Shown here: in pieces, positions 43,791 through 53,019 of the stretch
Layout: each line of letters opens with the position of its first letter
Numbering within the stretch: position 1 is the first letter of the stretch
Assembly: GCA_036961295.1 (NCBI GenBank)
Contig: JBALVX010000001.1
Span: 1,798,001 to 1,862,000, forward strand
Length of the DNA: 64,000 nt
Source of the DNA: JAGPUQ01 sp036961295
GTDB taxonomy: Bacteria; Pseudomonadota; Gammaproteobacteria; Pseudomonadales; Porticoccaceae
Direction of reading: 5' to 3'
Made by a program: the position numbers and the translations under genes
The notes under the pieces: generated by a model
Told to the model about the DNA's origin: nothing
Seen by the model: the letters and a program-made list of their open reading frames with translations, nothing else
Databases searched by the model: none

Positions 43791-44888
43791 TTAAGGGGAT
43801 TTGGCCCTGATTTCCTCGGCGAGTTGATACACCGCCATGGCATAACGACGGCTGTGGTTGTAGCGAGTAATCACATAAAAGTTGTCGAAGGCGAGCCAAA
43901 ACTCTGCGCCGCGCTTACCTTCTAATTTGAGCGGAAATGCCCTGGTCTTGTCGTCCCATCCTTTACTAGAAGCGCTATCCGAAGCTCCGCTCACTGGAGC
44001 GCTGACAGGGTCAGTTGCGGGAGTGAAGCCCTGGGTCTTTAATTCTGCCAGCGTTAATTCAGGCTTAAGAACTTTATTCACTCCGTCGACGACGTAATCC
44101 TTGCTCACCCGTGCGCGAACCGTAACCGGTTGGCCAGGCTGCCAATGGTGGCGAGCAAAATAATTAGCGACACTACCAATGGCGTCCACCGGGTTGTCCC
44201 AAATGTCGGCAAAATCGTCGCCGGTGTAGTCCACGGCGTAGGCGCGATAACTGCTGGGGATAAACTGTCCGTAGCCCATGGCCCCAGCATAAGAACCGGT
44301 AAGTTCGTTAGCCTTTTTATTCTGCTCGCGACTGAGCAACAAAAATTCTTTCAACTCTTTGGTAAAAAACGTGCTGCGTGGGGGATAGTCAAAAGCCAAT
44401 GTGGACAGTGCATCGAGGACGCGGTAGCTGCCGGTTAATCTGCCGTAATAGGTTTCAACACCAAGAATCGCCACGATGATGGCGGGATCGACGCCGTAGT
44501 CTCGCTGCGCCCGCTCCAGGGTGGCGCGATTGTCGCGCCAAAAATCCACCCCCTGATTAATACGCTTTTTAGTCACGAATATTTTGCGGTAGCCTTTCCA
44601 CTCTTTGACCTTCTCCGCTGGCCGAGTCATGGCATCGATAATGGACTGCTTGTACTCAGCTTCGGCAAATAGCTGCTCCAGGGCGGGCCGCTCGAACTGA
44701 TGTTCGGCAACCATGCTGTCGATTAAGGCCTGGGCCGCGGGGTTGTCGTCGTAGTTACGCGCATGCGCTGTCGACGTCCCTAGTAGAGTTAAACCTAGCA
44801 AGGTCAGTCCTGGCAAAGCTAAACCCCGTAGAGCTAAGCCTGGTAAAGCCCTGGCTGTAAAAACCCAGTCCGTAAAAATTTTAGTCAT
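43791..44888 (-). CDS. mltB: Lytic murein transglycosylase B with repetitive signal peptide
   Basis: About 365 residues from the ATG at 44888, with GGAGG four bases upstream. ILGVETYYGRLTGSYRVLDAL holds the catalytic Glu of MltB; FDYPPRSTFFTKELKEFLLL, GYGQFIPSSYRAYAVDYTGD and DAIGSVANYFARHHW follow. The signal peptide core is built of five-residue repeats (ALPGL, ALRGL, ALPGL, TLLGL, TLLG), encoded by a 15-bp tandem array. No lipobox Cys, so it is a soluble periplasmic form. A Ser/Pro-rich insert near residue 310. Confidence 0.93.
   Translation of the reverse strand: MTKIFTDWVFTARALPGLALRGLALPGLTLLGLTLLGTSTAHARNYDDNPAAQALIDSMVAEHQFERPALEQLFAEAEYKQSIIDAMTRPAEKVKEWKGYRKIFVTKKRINQGVDFWRDNRATLERAQRDYGVDPAIIVAILGVETYYGRLTGSYRVLDALSTLAFDYPPRSTFFTKELKEFLLLSREQNKKANELTGSYAGAMGYGQFIPSSYRAYAVDYTGDDFADIWDNPVDAIGSVANYFARHHWQPGQPVTVRARVSKDYVVDGVNKVLKPELTLAELKTQGFTPATDPVSAPVSGASDSASSKGWDDKTRAFPLKLEGKRGAEFWLAFDNFYVITRYNHSRRYAMAVYQLAEEIRAKSP
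44779..44853. repeat. 15-bp tandem repeat encoding the MltB signal peptide
   Basis: Five copies of a unit near CCTGGCAAAGCTAAA (plus strand), with substitutions. Because 15 is a multiple of three, changes in copy number would lengthen or shorten the hydrophobic core without a frameshift. Confidence 0.85.
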
Positions 44889-44913
44889 AAAACCTCCAGT
44901 TACACAATCGAAC

Positions 44914-46071
44914 TTACCCAATTTGATTCCTCCCAGAGCCAACCGACATCAATAAGCCAAAACCCAGTAACAAGGTCACAATTGAAGTGCCCCCATAGCT
45001 CACCATGGGTAGCGGAACGCCCACTACGGGCAGCAAACCCGACACCATGCCCATGTTAACGAAAATATAGACAAAGAAAGTCAGCGTTATACTCCCCGCT
45101 AATAATCGCCCAAACATGGTGGACGCCCCCAGGCTGATAATCAGCCCGCGTAAAATGATCAACAAATACAGTCCCAGCAGTATCAAAACGCCGGTCAAAC
45201 CGAACTCTTCCGAGAGCACGGCAATAATAAAATCGGTGTGGCTTTCCGGTAAAAACTCAAGATGAGACTGTGTACCCTGTAACCAGCCCTTCCCGGTGAG
45301 ACCGCCGGAGCCAATAGCCGTGGTGGATTGAATGATATTCCAGCCCGCCCCCAGTTTATCGGATTGGGGGTCAAGCAAGGTCAGGATGCGGGCTTTTTGG
45401 TAGTCGTGCAGCACAAAGAACCACATCGCCGGGGCTGCCGCCATTGCGCCCACCGCAGCCACGACGAGATAGATTTTCTTAATGCCTGCGAGAAACACCA
45501 CAAACACGCCCGAGGTCACAAGCAGAATGGCGGTGCCCAAATCCGGCTGCAATGCCACTAACGCTGCCGGAATTGCCAACACCACGGCAGCAACCAGCAA
45601 ATGTATAAAGCGCGGCGGTAGAATTTTGCTGCCCAGATAACTCGACAACAGCAGCGGCACCGCAATTTTCATTAATTCTGAGGGCTGAAAGCGAAATGCG
45701 CCTAGATCAATCCAGCGCTGAGCGCCCTTGGCACCGACACCGATCAAGGGCACGGCTATCAACAGGGCAATGCCGCCAAGATAAGGCAGCCAGGCCCAGC
45801 GCTCCAGGAATCGTGGGGACACCTGGGCCACGAAAGCCATCGTAACCAGGCCCACGACCATAAAAATTATCTGCCGCTTCACGTAGAAAAATTCCTTACC
45901 ACTGGCGCTGTAGAGCACCACCAGACCGCCGCCCATCAACAGCAATAACAAAAAAACCAGTATCGGATCGACGTGAAGACTGCGCCAATGACTGCGCCGA
46001 CCGTAAACGGCGGCCCCGTGTTCCTTGAAATGACGGTCAAATTTGGTATTACTCAAGATCGCTTCCCGCAC
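44914..46071 (-). CDS. rodA: Rod shape-determining glycosyltransferase RodA
   Basis: 385 residues with about ten membrane segments. SEDS signatures: VLYSASGKEFFYVKRQ, GAKGAQRWIDLGAFRFQPSELMK, LQPDLGTAILL, ATIGSGGLTGKGWLQGTQ-type loop, PESHTDFIIAVLSEEFG and GVPLPMVSYGGTS. It polymerises lipid II during elongation with its partner PBP2, whose gene ends 23 bp inside the start of this frame. Start at 46071 or a few codons later. Confidence 0.95.
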   Translation of the reverse strand: MREAILSNTKFDRHFKEHGAAVYGRRSHWRSLHVDPILVFLLLLLMGGGLVVLYSASGKEFFYVKRQIIFMVVGLVTMAFVAQVSPRFLERWAWLPYLGGIALLIAVPLIGVGAKGAQRWIDLGAFRFQPSELMKIAVPLLLSSYLGSKILPPRFIHLLVAAVVLAIPAALVALQPDLGTAILLVTSGVFVVFLAGIKKIYLVVAAVGAMAAAPAMWFFVLHDYQKARILTLLDPQSDKLGAGWNIIQSTTAIGSGGLTGKGWLQGTQSHLEFLPESHTDFIIAVLSEEFGLTGVLILLGLYLLIILRGLIISLGASTMFGRLLAGSITLTFFVYIFVNMGMVSGLLPVVGVPLPMVSYGGTSIVTLLLGFGLLMSVGSGRNQIG

Positions 46072-47941
46072 TGTCCACTACAGGCACATCTGCCTCCAGG
46101 GGTGTCACTTGATGTGAGTAAAATTTCATATAGGCATCGACGATTTGACCCGCTACCGGGGCGGCGGTCGAACTGCCGTGCTCACCGTTCTCAACGATCA
46201 CCCCCACCGCGATACGCGGGTTATCAAGCGGAGCAAAGGCGATAAACAGCGCGTGGTCGAGCTGCAATTTAGCCATTTTAGACGCATCGTAACGTTCATC
46301 CTGCTTGATACCCACTACCTGAGCGGTACCGGTTTTGCCCGCCATCGGGTATTTAATCGCAGCCAGCGCACGGCGCGCGGTGCCGCGCTGATCGGTCACT
46401 ACTCCAGCCATGGCACCCAGCACATGGTCCCAGTGACGACTGTCAATATTCATTACGTCGGTCAATGGATTGGGAATTAGGTCACCACCAATTTTTTGCA
46501 CCAACTTCGGGGCACGCACTTCGCCTCGGGAAGCCAGGCGGCTTGCCACTACGGCCAGTTGCAGCGGCGTCGCATTCATAAATCCCTGGCCAATACTGGT
46601 ATTAACGGTATCGCCGGGGTACCAGATAATCCCTCGCGATCCCCGTTTCCAGTCGCGGCTGGGCATAATGCCGGAGGCCTCCGCTGGCAAATCAATGCCG
46701 GTATCGGCGCCAAAGCCAAACGCTTTGCCGTATTTGGACAATCGGTCGATGCCCATATTGACACCGACCGTGTAAAAATAGACGTCGCAAGATTGCACAA
46801 TGGCGTCGTAAAGCCGAATCGTTTTGCCGTGACCGCCGCGCTTCCAGTCACGGTATTTACGGGGCTCATTTTCTAACTGAAAAAACCCCGGATCGCGCAC
46901 TGCATAGCTGGGGGAGGCAATTCCGCTGTCGAGTGCGGCAATACCGTACACCGGTTTCACCGTGGAACCGGGCGGATACTGACCCCGCAGGGCCCGATCA
47001 AACAAGGGCCGTTCGGCCGAGTTTATCAAGGCCTGGTAGGCTTTCGTCGAAATGCCAGTGACAAAAGGGTTGGGGTCGTAAGACGGCGCACTCGCCATCG
47101 CCAACACACCGCCAGTGGCAATCTCGATAGCCACTACCGCACCGCGCTCTCCCTCCAACAATTGGTAGGCCAGATCCTGTAGACGATGATCGAGATGAAG
47201 GTAAATATCCTTGCCCCGCTTCGGCTCTACCCGATCCAGAATCCGCATCACCCGGCCCCGGGCGTTGGTCTCGACGTACTCGTAACCCACTTCGCCGTGT
47301 AAATCGGCTTCGTAGTATTTTTCCAGACCGGTTTTGCCTATTAAGTGCGTGCCACTATAGGCGATGGGATCGAGTCTTTTAAGTTCCTGTTCGTTGATGC
47401 GACCGACGTAGCCCAGCACGTGAGCGAGGTAGTCTTGTTTCGGGTAATTGCGCACCAACTGAGCGGAAATTTCCACGCCCTGCAAACGGTATTCGTTGAC
47501 CGCGAGAACACTGCGTTCTTCTTCCGTAAGATTGATACGCAGCGGTACCGATTCGTAGGGACGGCGACGCGCAAGCAGTTTGTTAAAGCGTTCAATATCG
47601 TCATCACTAATATCGAGCAGTGCGCGCAATTCATTAATTAATGCTTCCCGGTCTGCTGCGCGCTCCACCACTACCGAGAGAATAAAACCCGGATGATTGT
47701 CGGCCAGCAACACTCCGTTACGATCAAAAATCAAACCCCTTGGCGGCGGCACTGCGCGTGCGTGAATACGGTTTTGATCGGAGAGCGTAACGAAATTTTC
47801 GTAACGATTAACTTGCAGATCGTGATAGCGCCACACTAGTACGCCAACCACAATCACCAAAATCAACACAGCAAATCCCGCCCGCCCGACGTAAATCAGG
47901 TGTTCGTTTTGATGATTTTTAAATCCGCTGTGATCCATCAT
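46049..47941 (-). CDS. mrdA: Penicillin-binding protein 2
   Basis: 630 residues. N-terminal membrane anchor (FAVLILVIVVGVLVWRYHDL), a pedestal domain (NRIHARAVPPPRGLIFDRNG), then the transpeptidase domain with GQYPPGSTVKP (active Ser, about 325), the second motif region SCDVYFYTVG and MAGKTGTAQV (KTG). It cross-links elongating peptidoglycan with RodA. The stop overlaps the rodA start region, so both are translated together. Confidence 0.96.
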   Translation of the reverse strand: MMDHSGFKNHQNEHLIYVGRAGFAVLILVIVVGVLVWRYHDLQVNRYENFVTLSDQNRIHARAVPPPRGLIFDRNGVLLADNHPGFILSVVVERAADREALINELRALLDISDDDIERFNKLLARRRPYESVPLRINLTEEERSVLAVNEYRLQGVEISAQLVRNYPKQDYLAHVLGYVGRINEQELKRLDPIAYSGTHLIGKTGLEKYYEADLHGEVGYEYVETNARGRVMRILDRVEPKRGKDIYLHLDHRLQDLAYQLLEGERGAVVAIEIATGGVLAMASAPSYDPNPFVTGISTKAYQALINSAERPLFDRALRGQYPPGSTVKPVYGIAALDSGIASPSYAVRDPGFFQLENEPRKYRDWKRGGHGKTIRLYDAIVQSCDVYFYTVGVNMGIDRLSKYGKAFGFGADTGIDLPAEASGIMPSRDWKRGSRGIIWYPGDTVNTSIGQGFMNATPLQLAVVASRLASRGEVRAPKLVQKIGGDLIPNPLTDVMNIDSRHWDHVLGAMAGVVTDQRGTARRALAAIKYPMAGKTGTAQVVGIKQDERYDASKMAKLQLDHALFIAFAPLDNPRIAVGVIVENGEHGSSTAAPVAGQIVDAYMKFYSHQVTPLEADVPVVDSAGSDLE

Positions 47942-48003
47942 TACAGTCGTTTACCCGGCCCGCACGTATTGTTTATTTGTATGACTTATTCTTACTAAGC
48001 TAA

Positions 48004-48136
48004 GTTTTATTTGTGGTTTTTCTATTTATGACTTTCCTATTTGTGGCTTCTTTATTTATGACTTTCCTACTTGTGGCTTTCCTATTTATGGCTTTCCTAT
48101 TTATGGCTTTCCTACTTATGGCTGTTCTATTTATGG
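48004..48136. repeat. 15-bp tandem repeat array between rlmH and mrdA
   Basis: About nine copies of a unit close to CTATTTATGGCTTTC (plus strand), varying as TTTGTGGCTT and TTTATGACTT. It includes the rlmH stop codon (CAT AAA TAG) and extends toward the mrdA start at 47941. On the minus strand the unit reads GAAAGCCATAAATAG, so each copy carries an in-frame or shifted stop. Confidence 0.95.
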
Positions 48137-48594
48137 TACGGATGCCCCGCATTAATCGACCAGGCCCGGTACAACTGTTCGGCCAACAGTACGCGCACCA
48201 GGGGATGCGGCAAGGTCAGTGGCGACAACGACCAGCGCAGGCGTGCGCGCTGATAACAATCATCGCTAAGTCCGTCCGGCCCGCCAATTAATATACTGTA
48301 GTGATCACCGGAAGCCTGCCAGCCGGCAAGTTCCCCAGCCAGTTGCTCGGTGGTCCAGGCTTTGCCGCGAACGTCGAGGGCAATCACCGTATCGCGCTCC
48401 GCCACCGCCCGCAGCAAGGCTTTACTTTCTTCGGCGATGGCCTGAGCCGAACCACCACCTTTATGGCGTTTGCCAAGAGGTACTTCGATCCATTCCAGGG
48501 CTAGCTCGCGAGGTAAACGCCGACTATATTCCTTAACAGGAGTACTTACCCAGTCCGGCATTTTGCCGCCTACGGCGATTACCCGTATGCGCAC
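48127..48594 (-). CDS. rlmH: 23S rRNA (pseudouridine1915-N3)-methyltransferase RlmH
   Basis: 155 residues, family length. MRIRVIAVGGKMPDWV, EYSRRLPRELALEWIEV, AEESKALLRAV, DTVIALDVRGKAWTTEQLA, ILIGGPDGLSDDC and RWSLSPLTLPHPLVRVLLAEQLYRAW with the terminal HPYHK are the SPOUT-fold RlmH blocks. It methylates helix 69 of 23S rRNA in 70S ribosomes. The stop falls inside a repeat array. Order rsfS-rlmH-mrdA is the usual gammaproteobacterial one. Confidence 0.96.
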   Translation of the reverse strand: MRIRVIAVGGKMPDWVSTPVKEYSRRLPRELALEWIEVPLGKRHKGGGSAQAIAEESKALLRAVAERDTVIALDVRGKAWTTEQLAGELAGWQASGDHYSILIGGPDGLSDDCYQRARLRWSLSPLTLPHPLVRVLLAEQLYRAWSINAGHPYHK

Positions 48595-48599
48595 TGGGT

Positions 48600-49025
48600 T
48601 CAGTCCTGTTCGGAGCTTGGCGTGCCTTGAGAGCGCGTCTCATCTTCGGAGCGAAGCGTCTCGTCCGCAAAAAACGCCTCTTTGGATTTTTTCATATCTT
48701 CCGGGCGCATCGACCAGAGTTTTTCCAGTTCGTAAAAGCTGCGCGCGGCGGACACCATAATGTGTACCACGATGTCACCGACATCGACCAACACCCACTC
48801 CCCGGTATCCATACCCTCGACACCCAAAGGCTGGAAGCCCGCGTGTTTGCATTTTTCGATCACATTATTAGCCAGGGCTTTCACCTGCGTAGAAGAACCG
48901 CCACCGGCGACCACCATAAAATCCATCACATCGCTCAGACCGCTGACATCGAGACAGACAATGTCCTGACCTTTAACGTCTTCAAGAGCATCGATAATTA
49001 AAGTTTTGAGATTAGTTTCGGACAT
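48600..49025 (-). CDS. rsfS: Ribosomal silencing factor RsfS
   Basis: About 141 residues from the ATG at 49025, with AGGAGGG upstream. LIIDALEDVKGQDIVCLDV, DFMVVAGGGSSTQVKALANN, GVEGMDTGEWVLVDVGDIVV and YELEKLW are typical of RsfS/Iojap, which binds L14 and blocks subunit joining in starvation. The C-terminal about 30 residues, rich in Glu/Ser/Arg (DETRSQGTPSSEQD), are longer than in E. coli (105). The frame runs 16 codons further upstream without conservation. Confidence 0.94.
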   Translation of the reverse strand: MSETNLKTLIIDALEDVKGQDIVCLDVSGLSDVMDFMVVAGGGSSTQVKALANNVIEKCKHAGFQPLGVEGMDTGEWVLVDVGDIVVHIMVSAARSFYELEKLWSMRPEDMKKSKEAFFADETLRSEDETRSQGTPSSEQD

Positions 49026-49087
49026 TGCCGATATTCCCTCCTGAGGGCTTGCATTGGATGACGTAGGGAGCACACACGCGCTCGGTT

Positions 49088-49741
49088 TTATTCGACATAA
49101 AGCTTATTGCTGTCAATGTAGTGAATCACCCGCTCTGGCGTGAGATAGCGCGCGGAGCGCCCGGCGAGTAAATCATCGCGAATTCGACTTGCCGACACCG
49201 GCAGCAAGGTTAGCTCTTCGACGAACACCTGGCCTGCGGTACGAGTTTTTAACGCTGCCGGATCAGTAACCACCTTATCCACCAACCAATCGGCGACCTC
49301 ACCGGACACCGGCAAGTGCCAGCCGGGTCGCGCCGCCACCACAATATGGGCTAAGTCACTGAGTTGTTGCCAGTGTCGCCAGCTCGCCAACGCGACCAAA
49401 GAGTCCATGCCCAGGCACAGACAGATAGACACCTGTTCGCCTAACTCGGCCCGTACCTCAAGCAAAGTATCGATAGTGTAAGACGGGCCGGTGCGACGTA
49501 ATTCACGATCGTCCACCGCCAAACCAGGCTCGCCGTCCACCGCAATTTGCAGCATGGCTAAACGGTGTTCTGCGCTTACGCAGGGCTGTTCCCGATGGGG
49601 TGGCTGGGCGTTAGGCAATAAGCGTATTTCGTCCAGCTCCAGCAACTGGCGCAGCTCTAATGCCGTGCGCAGATGCCCGATATGAACGGGATCAAAGGTG
49701 CCACCAAAGATGCCGATGGCTTTTAACAGGGCTTGAGTCAA
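49088..49741 (-). CDS. nadD: Nicotinate-nucleotide adenylyltransferase
   Basis: 217 residues. GIFGGTFDPVHIGHLRTALE with the H-x-G-H motif (residues 20-23), LLPNAQPPHR, AVDGEPGLAVDDRELRRTGP, SYTIDTL, LCLGMDSLVALASWR and the ISASxIR-type VSASRIRDDLLAGRS. It makes nicotinate adenine dinucleotide from NaMN and ATP. Upstream of rsfS as in E. coli. Confidence 0.95.
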   Translation of the reverse strand: MTQALLKAIGIFGGTFDPVHIGHLRTALELRQLLELDEIRLLPNAQPPHREQPCVSAEHRLAMLQIAVDGEPGLAVDDRELRRTGPSYTIDTLLEVRAELGEQVSICLCLGMDSLVALASWRHWQQLSDLAHIVVAARPGWHLPVSGEVADWLVDKVVTDPAALKTRTAGQVFVEELTLLPVSASRIRDDLLAGRSARYLTPERVIHYIDSNKLYVE

Positions 49742-49777
49742 TGCGCGGTGCTCATGTCAGCTTTAAACTCGCCAGCT

Positions 49778-51058
49778 CTAAACACGAATGTGGCCATCGC
49801 CGAGCACAATGTATTTCTGGCTGGTCAGGCCTTCCAGGCCCACCGGGCCGCGGGCGTGAATTTTATCGGTAGAAATACCGATCTCCGCACCCAGACCGTA
49901 TTCAAAGCCATCGGCAAAGCGGGTGGAGGCATTGATCATCACCGAGCTGGAGTCCACCTCGTTGAGAAAGCGACGCCCGCGAGTGTAATCCTCGGTGACA
50001 ATGGCTTCGGTGTGTTGGGAGCTGTAGGTATTGATGTGATCCATAGCGGCATCCATATCGGCAACGACCCGAATCGCCAGTATCGGCGCCAGATATTCCG
50101 CGTACCAATCGTCTTCGTTGGCCACAGCGACCGGATTACCGGAGATGGTATCTAGTAGTTTGCGTGTGGTCTCACAGCCGCGCAATTCCACGCCGTGTTC
50201 CACGTAAGCCGCTACCAGACGCGGCAGTATATCCCCGGCGATAGACTCTGCCACCAGTAGGGTTTCCATAGCGTTGCACACACCATAGCGATGGGTTTTC
50301 GCATTGACAGCAATGGCGAAGGCTTTCTCCAGATCGGCTTTGTCGTCGATATAAACATGGCATACCCCGTCCAGATGTTTAATCACCGGGACTCGGGCAT
50401 CGCGACTAATACGCTCGATTAAACCCTTGCCACCGCGGGGCACGATGACATCGACGTAATCGGGCATGGTAATCAGCTCGCCCACGGCGGCGCGGTCCGT
50501 AGTGGTAATGACCTGCACCACATCGCGAGGTAAACCGGACGCCGACAGGCCGGCCTCGATGCAGCGCGCAATAGCCTGGTTAGAATCAATAGCTTCGCTA
50601 CCACCACGCAATATCGTGGCATTGCCAGACTTTAGGCACAAACTGGCGGCTTCCACGGTGACATTGGGTCGGGACTCGTAAATGATGCCGACCACGCCCA
50701 AAGGCACACGCATTTTGCCCACTTGAATACCGCTGGGCCGATAATTCATATCGCTGACCTCGCCCACCGGATCCGGCAGCGCCGCGACCTGGTGCAGTCC
50801 TTCGATCATGCCATCGATGCCCGCAGGCGTAAGCTCAAGGCGATCGAGTAGTGCAGCGTCTAAACCGTTCTCGCGACCTCGGGTCATATCGTTTTGATTG
50901 GCCGCCGCAAGGGCCTCGCGGGAAGCGTCAAGCACCTCGACAATTGCTCGCAAGGCGGCATTTTTGGTGCCGGTATCGGCACGGGAAATCAAGCGGGAAG
51001 CGGCGCGTGCACGCTGCCCGACATCCTGCATATAGGACACGACATCCATCGTAGTCAT
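49778..51058 (-). CDS. proA: Gamma-glutamyl phosphate reductase
   Basis: 426 residues. [57 protein letters not shown], the catalytic Cys in [12 protein letters not shown] (about residue 256) and [25 protein letters not shown] are the aldehyde-dehydrogenase-fold ProA blocks. It reduces gamma-glutamyl phosphate to the semialdehyde in proline synthesis. It precedes nadD with 36 bp between, as in many Pseudomonas relatives. Confidence 0.96.
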   Translation of the reverse strand: MTTMDVVSYMQDVGQRARAASRLISRADTGTKNAALRAIVEVLDASREALAAANQNDMTRGRENGLDAALLDRLELTPAGIDGMIEGLHQVAALPDPVGEVSDMNYRPSGIQVGKMRVPLGVVGIIYESRPNVTVEAASLCLKSGNATILRGGSEAIDSNQAIARCIEAGLSASGLPRDVVQVITTTDRAAVGELITMPDYVDVIVPRGGKGLIERISRDARVPVIKHLDGVCHVYIDDKADLEKAFAIAVNAKTHRYGVCNAMETLLVAESIAGDILPRLVAAYVEHGVELRGCETTRKLLDTISGNPVAVANEDDWYAEYLAPILAIRVVADMDAAMDHINTYSSQHTEAIVTEDYTRGRRFLNEVDSSSVMINASTRFADGFEYGLGAEIGISTDKIHARGPVGLEGLTSQKYIVLGDGHIRV

Positions 51059-51185
51059 CCATTCGTATTAAGTGGCGGGAATTATAGCGCGCTTATGGAC
51101 GAGTCGCAGGGCTTCGCGCCATACTTCGACCTGGATTCACACTCTTTCTTACGCGAAACACAGAGATCGATACAAGGGGGCAGCA

Positions 51186-51653
51186 ATGACGACAACAATG
51201 AAACAACTCGGCGCAGGTTTTTACTGGCAGGATTTAACCGTGGGCGATCAATACCGGTCTTGGGGCCGCACTATGCTGGAAGCCGACATCTGCACCTTCG
51301 TGAACCTCACCGGCTTGCACGAGGTGGTGTTTACCGACCGGGAGTTTCTACAGCAAAAGTCGGTGATCAAAAAACCTTTTGCGCCTGGCGCGCTGGTCTA
51401 CGGTTTTGCCGAAGGTTTGTTACTGCCGACGATGCAGGGCACCGGCATGGCCTTTTTGAATATGGAGCTGGATATGAAGCGACCCTGCTTTGCTGGCGAC
51501 ACCATTCATGTGGAACTGGAAGTGGTGGAAGTACGCCAAACCAGAGAGGGTAACCGGGGACTAGTGCGCACGTTTAATAAAGTCATCAACCAGGATGGAG
51601 AAATAGTACTGACTTACAACCCACTGCGAATGCTTAAGGGTAGAGAGGAATAA
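51186..51653 (+). CDS. MaoC-like hot-dog dehydratase
   Basis: 155 residues from the ATG at 51186, with GGGGG upstream. GAGFYWQDLTVGDQYRSWGR, DICTFVNLTGLHEVVFTD, PFAPGALVYGFAEGLL and CFAGDTIHVELEVVEVR match MaoC/(R)-hydratase proteins. Instead of the usual D-x4-H pair, LTGLHEVVFTD carries the catalytic region; the key residues cannot be placed with certainty, so it may be a thioesterase-like or hydratase-like enzyme on CoA esters. Isolated gene between proA and the Lon N-domain gene. Confidence 0.75.
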   Translation: MTTTMKQLGAGFYWQDLTVGDQYRSWGRTMLEADICTFVNLTGLHEVVFTDREFLQQKSVIKKPFAPGALVYGFAEGLLLPTMQGTGMAFLNMELDMKRPCFAGDTIHVELEVVEVRQTREGNRGLVRTFNKVINQDGEIVLTYNPLRMLKGREE

Positions 51654-51733
51654 TAGCTGACGGCTGGCCTCGTCATTTTTGCAAACTGAAACGGCATTTT
51701 TGCCCAGCCCGACATTTTGCTAATCAGCACCCA

Positions 51734-52423
51734 TTATTGTGACTGCAAGGTAAGCAGCCAACCGCGCACCTCGGCCAGGCGCGCCTCCGGATCGGCCATA
51801 TCGAACAGCGCGATTTTTTTGCTCCTCGCCACCGGCAATAAATCCGCCAGGCGCCACACCAGCACGGCTCGATCTAACTCTGCCCTTACCCGCTCGTCGG
51901 CAAGAAGCCCGTCGTCATTCTCGCCATTATGACTCGCGGCCAAAGCCGCCATCAAATTGTCCCCCAGGTAGTACTCTTCAACGCCCAGTTGCCGGGCCAG
52001 GTCAATCAACAGCGCGACCAGATCCATGTCTTCTGGTGCTAGCGGGATAGTGTCTTCCTCAGCCTCTAGCCTTACCTTGCCCACCAATAAGCCGTCTGCT
52101 TCAACCCGCGTTGAGCCTACGGTAAGCCGCTGCAGACCCTTAACCACAACGCCGAGCAAACCGTTAGGCAGTTGCGACCAGTCGACAATATTTACCAGGG
52201 TTCCGCGAGTGCAAATTTCTGGTGTCGAACCCACCTCCCGGCCGTCCATGATCGGCACCACGCCAAAGGCGGTTTGTGCCGCCAGGGATTCTTTAACCAG
52301 ACGTAAATAACGCTGCTCAAAAATCTGCATGGGTAGTGAAACACTCGGATACAGCACACGCTGCAGTGGGAACAGCGGTATTTCCTGCTCCTCGGCAGCC
52401 GCAGCTTTTTTATGTATTTCCAT
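51734..52423 (-). CDS. Lon substrate-binding domain protein (Lon N-domain only)
   Basis: 229 residues. IPLFPLQRVLYPSVSLPMQI, FEQRYLRLVKESLAAQTAFG, EICTRGTLVNIVDWSQLPNG and the following helical region match the N-terminal PUA-like domain of Lon (PF02190), found alone in many proteobacteria. No ATPase or protease part follows. Binding partner unknown. It sits at the start of a block where MAPEG is divergent. Confidence 0.85.
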   Translation of the reverse strand: MEIHKKAAAAEEQEIPLFPLQRVLYPSVSLPMQIFEQRYLRLVKESLAAQTAFGVVPIMDGREVGSTPEICTRGTLVNIVDWSQLPNGLLGVVVKGLQRLTVGSTRVEADGLLVGKVRLEAEEDTIPLAPEDMDLVALLIDLARQLGVEEYYLGDNLMAALAASHNGENDDGLLADERVRAELDRAVLVWRLADLLPVARSKKIALFDMADPEARLAEVRGWLLTLQSQ

Positions 52424-52491
52424 TTACCTACCGGGCGCTATTGAGTACTATCGAATGACAACCACCATAGAAAATAAGAGGCATAATTACA

Positions 52492-52914
52492 ATGGACACA
52501 ATGAACCCCGCGTTGATAGCGCTAGCCGGATTTGCTGGCTGGACACTGTTGTTAGTTTTGATCGTAGCGAATTTTCGCGTATTTAACTTTATTGCTGGCG
52601 CTAAAATCCCCATTAACGCTTTTGATCCCGGCGGCGACGATTTGCCGGGCTTTGGCAGACGCGTCACCCGAGCGCACCTCAACTGCATCGAAAACCTGCC
52701 GATCCTCGCGGCTCTAGTTGCTGTAGCGGGATTTTCCGGACAGTACGGTGTAATGGAAGGCACGGTGATGTATGTGCTCTATGCCCGCATCGCGCAGTCG
52801 GTTACCCATATGATTTCAACTGCAACTCTGATGGTTTGGATTCGTGCGACATTTTTCTTTGTTCAGATCATTTTAATGGCGATTTATGCTTATAAATTAT
52901 TCTGTGGCGCTTAG
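52492..52914 (+). CDS. MAPEG family membrane protein
   Basis: 140 residues with four membrane segments. GWTLLLVLIVANFRVFNFI near the N-terminus and the MAPEG motif HLNCIENLPILAALVAVAGF, followed by YARIAQSVTHMIST and FVQIILMAIYAYKL. MAPEG proteins are membrane enzymes of eicosanoid and glutathione metabolism in animals; bacterial ones often have glutathione-dependent activities, but the reaction here is unknown. A strong terminator follows 32 bp later. Confidence 0.85.
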   Translation: MDTMNPALIALAGFAGWTLLLVLIVANFRVFNFIAGAKIPINAFDPGGDDLPGFGRRVTRAHLNCIENLPILAALVAVAGFSGQYGVMEGTVMYVLYARIAQSVTHMISTATLMVWIRATFFFVQIILMAIYAYKLFCGA

Positions 52915-52946
52915 AGCTTTAGCCTTATTAACTTAACCATCTAACG

Positions 52947-52976
52947 AAAAAAGCCCCGTTAATCGGGGCTTTTTTT
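52947..52976. terminator. Bidirectional rho-independent terminator after the MAPEG gene
   Basis: AGCCCCG (52952-52958), loop TTAAT, CGGGGCT (52964-52970), preceded by a run of A and followed by a run of T. It can work for the MAPEG gene on the plus strand and, with its A run read as T, for the DUF2937 gene converging from the other side. Confidence 0.92.
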
Positions 52977-53019
52977 ATGCTTTAACACCCGAGAGTTCCG
53001 AGCGAGGCTCTCCTCAGAC

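Noticed and set aside
48013..48291. Plus-strand frame encoding a hydrophobic FLFMA repeat protein
   Set aside because: It is produced by reading the 15-bp repeat array in one frame and then runs antisense into rlmH; there is no ribosome site.
50894..51553. 219-codon plus-strand frame over the proA start and the MaoC gene
   Set aside because: It is out of frame with both conserved genes and has no family signature.
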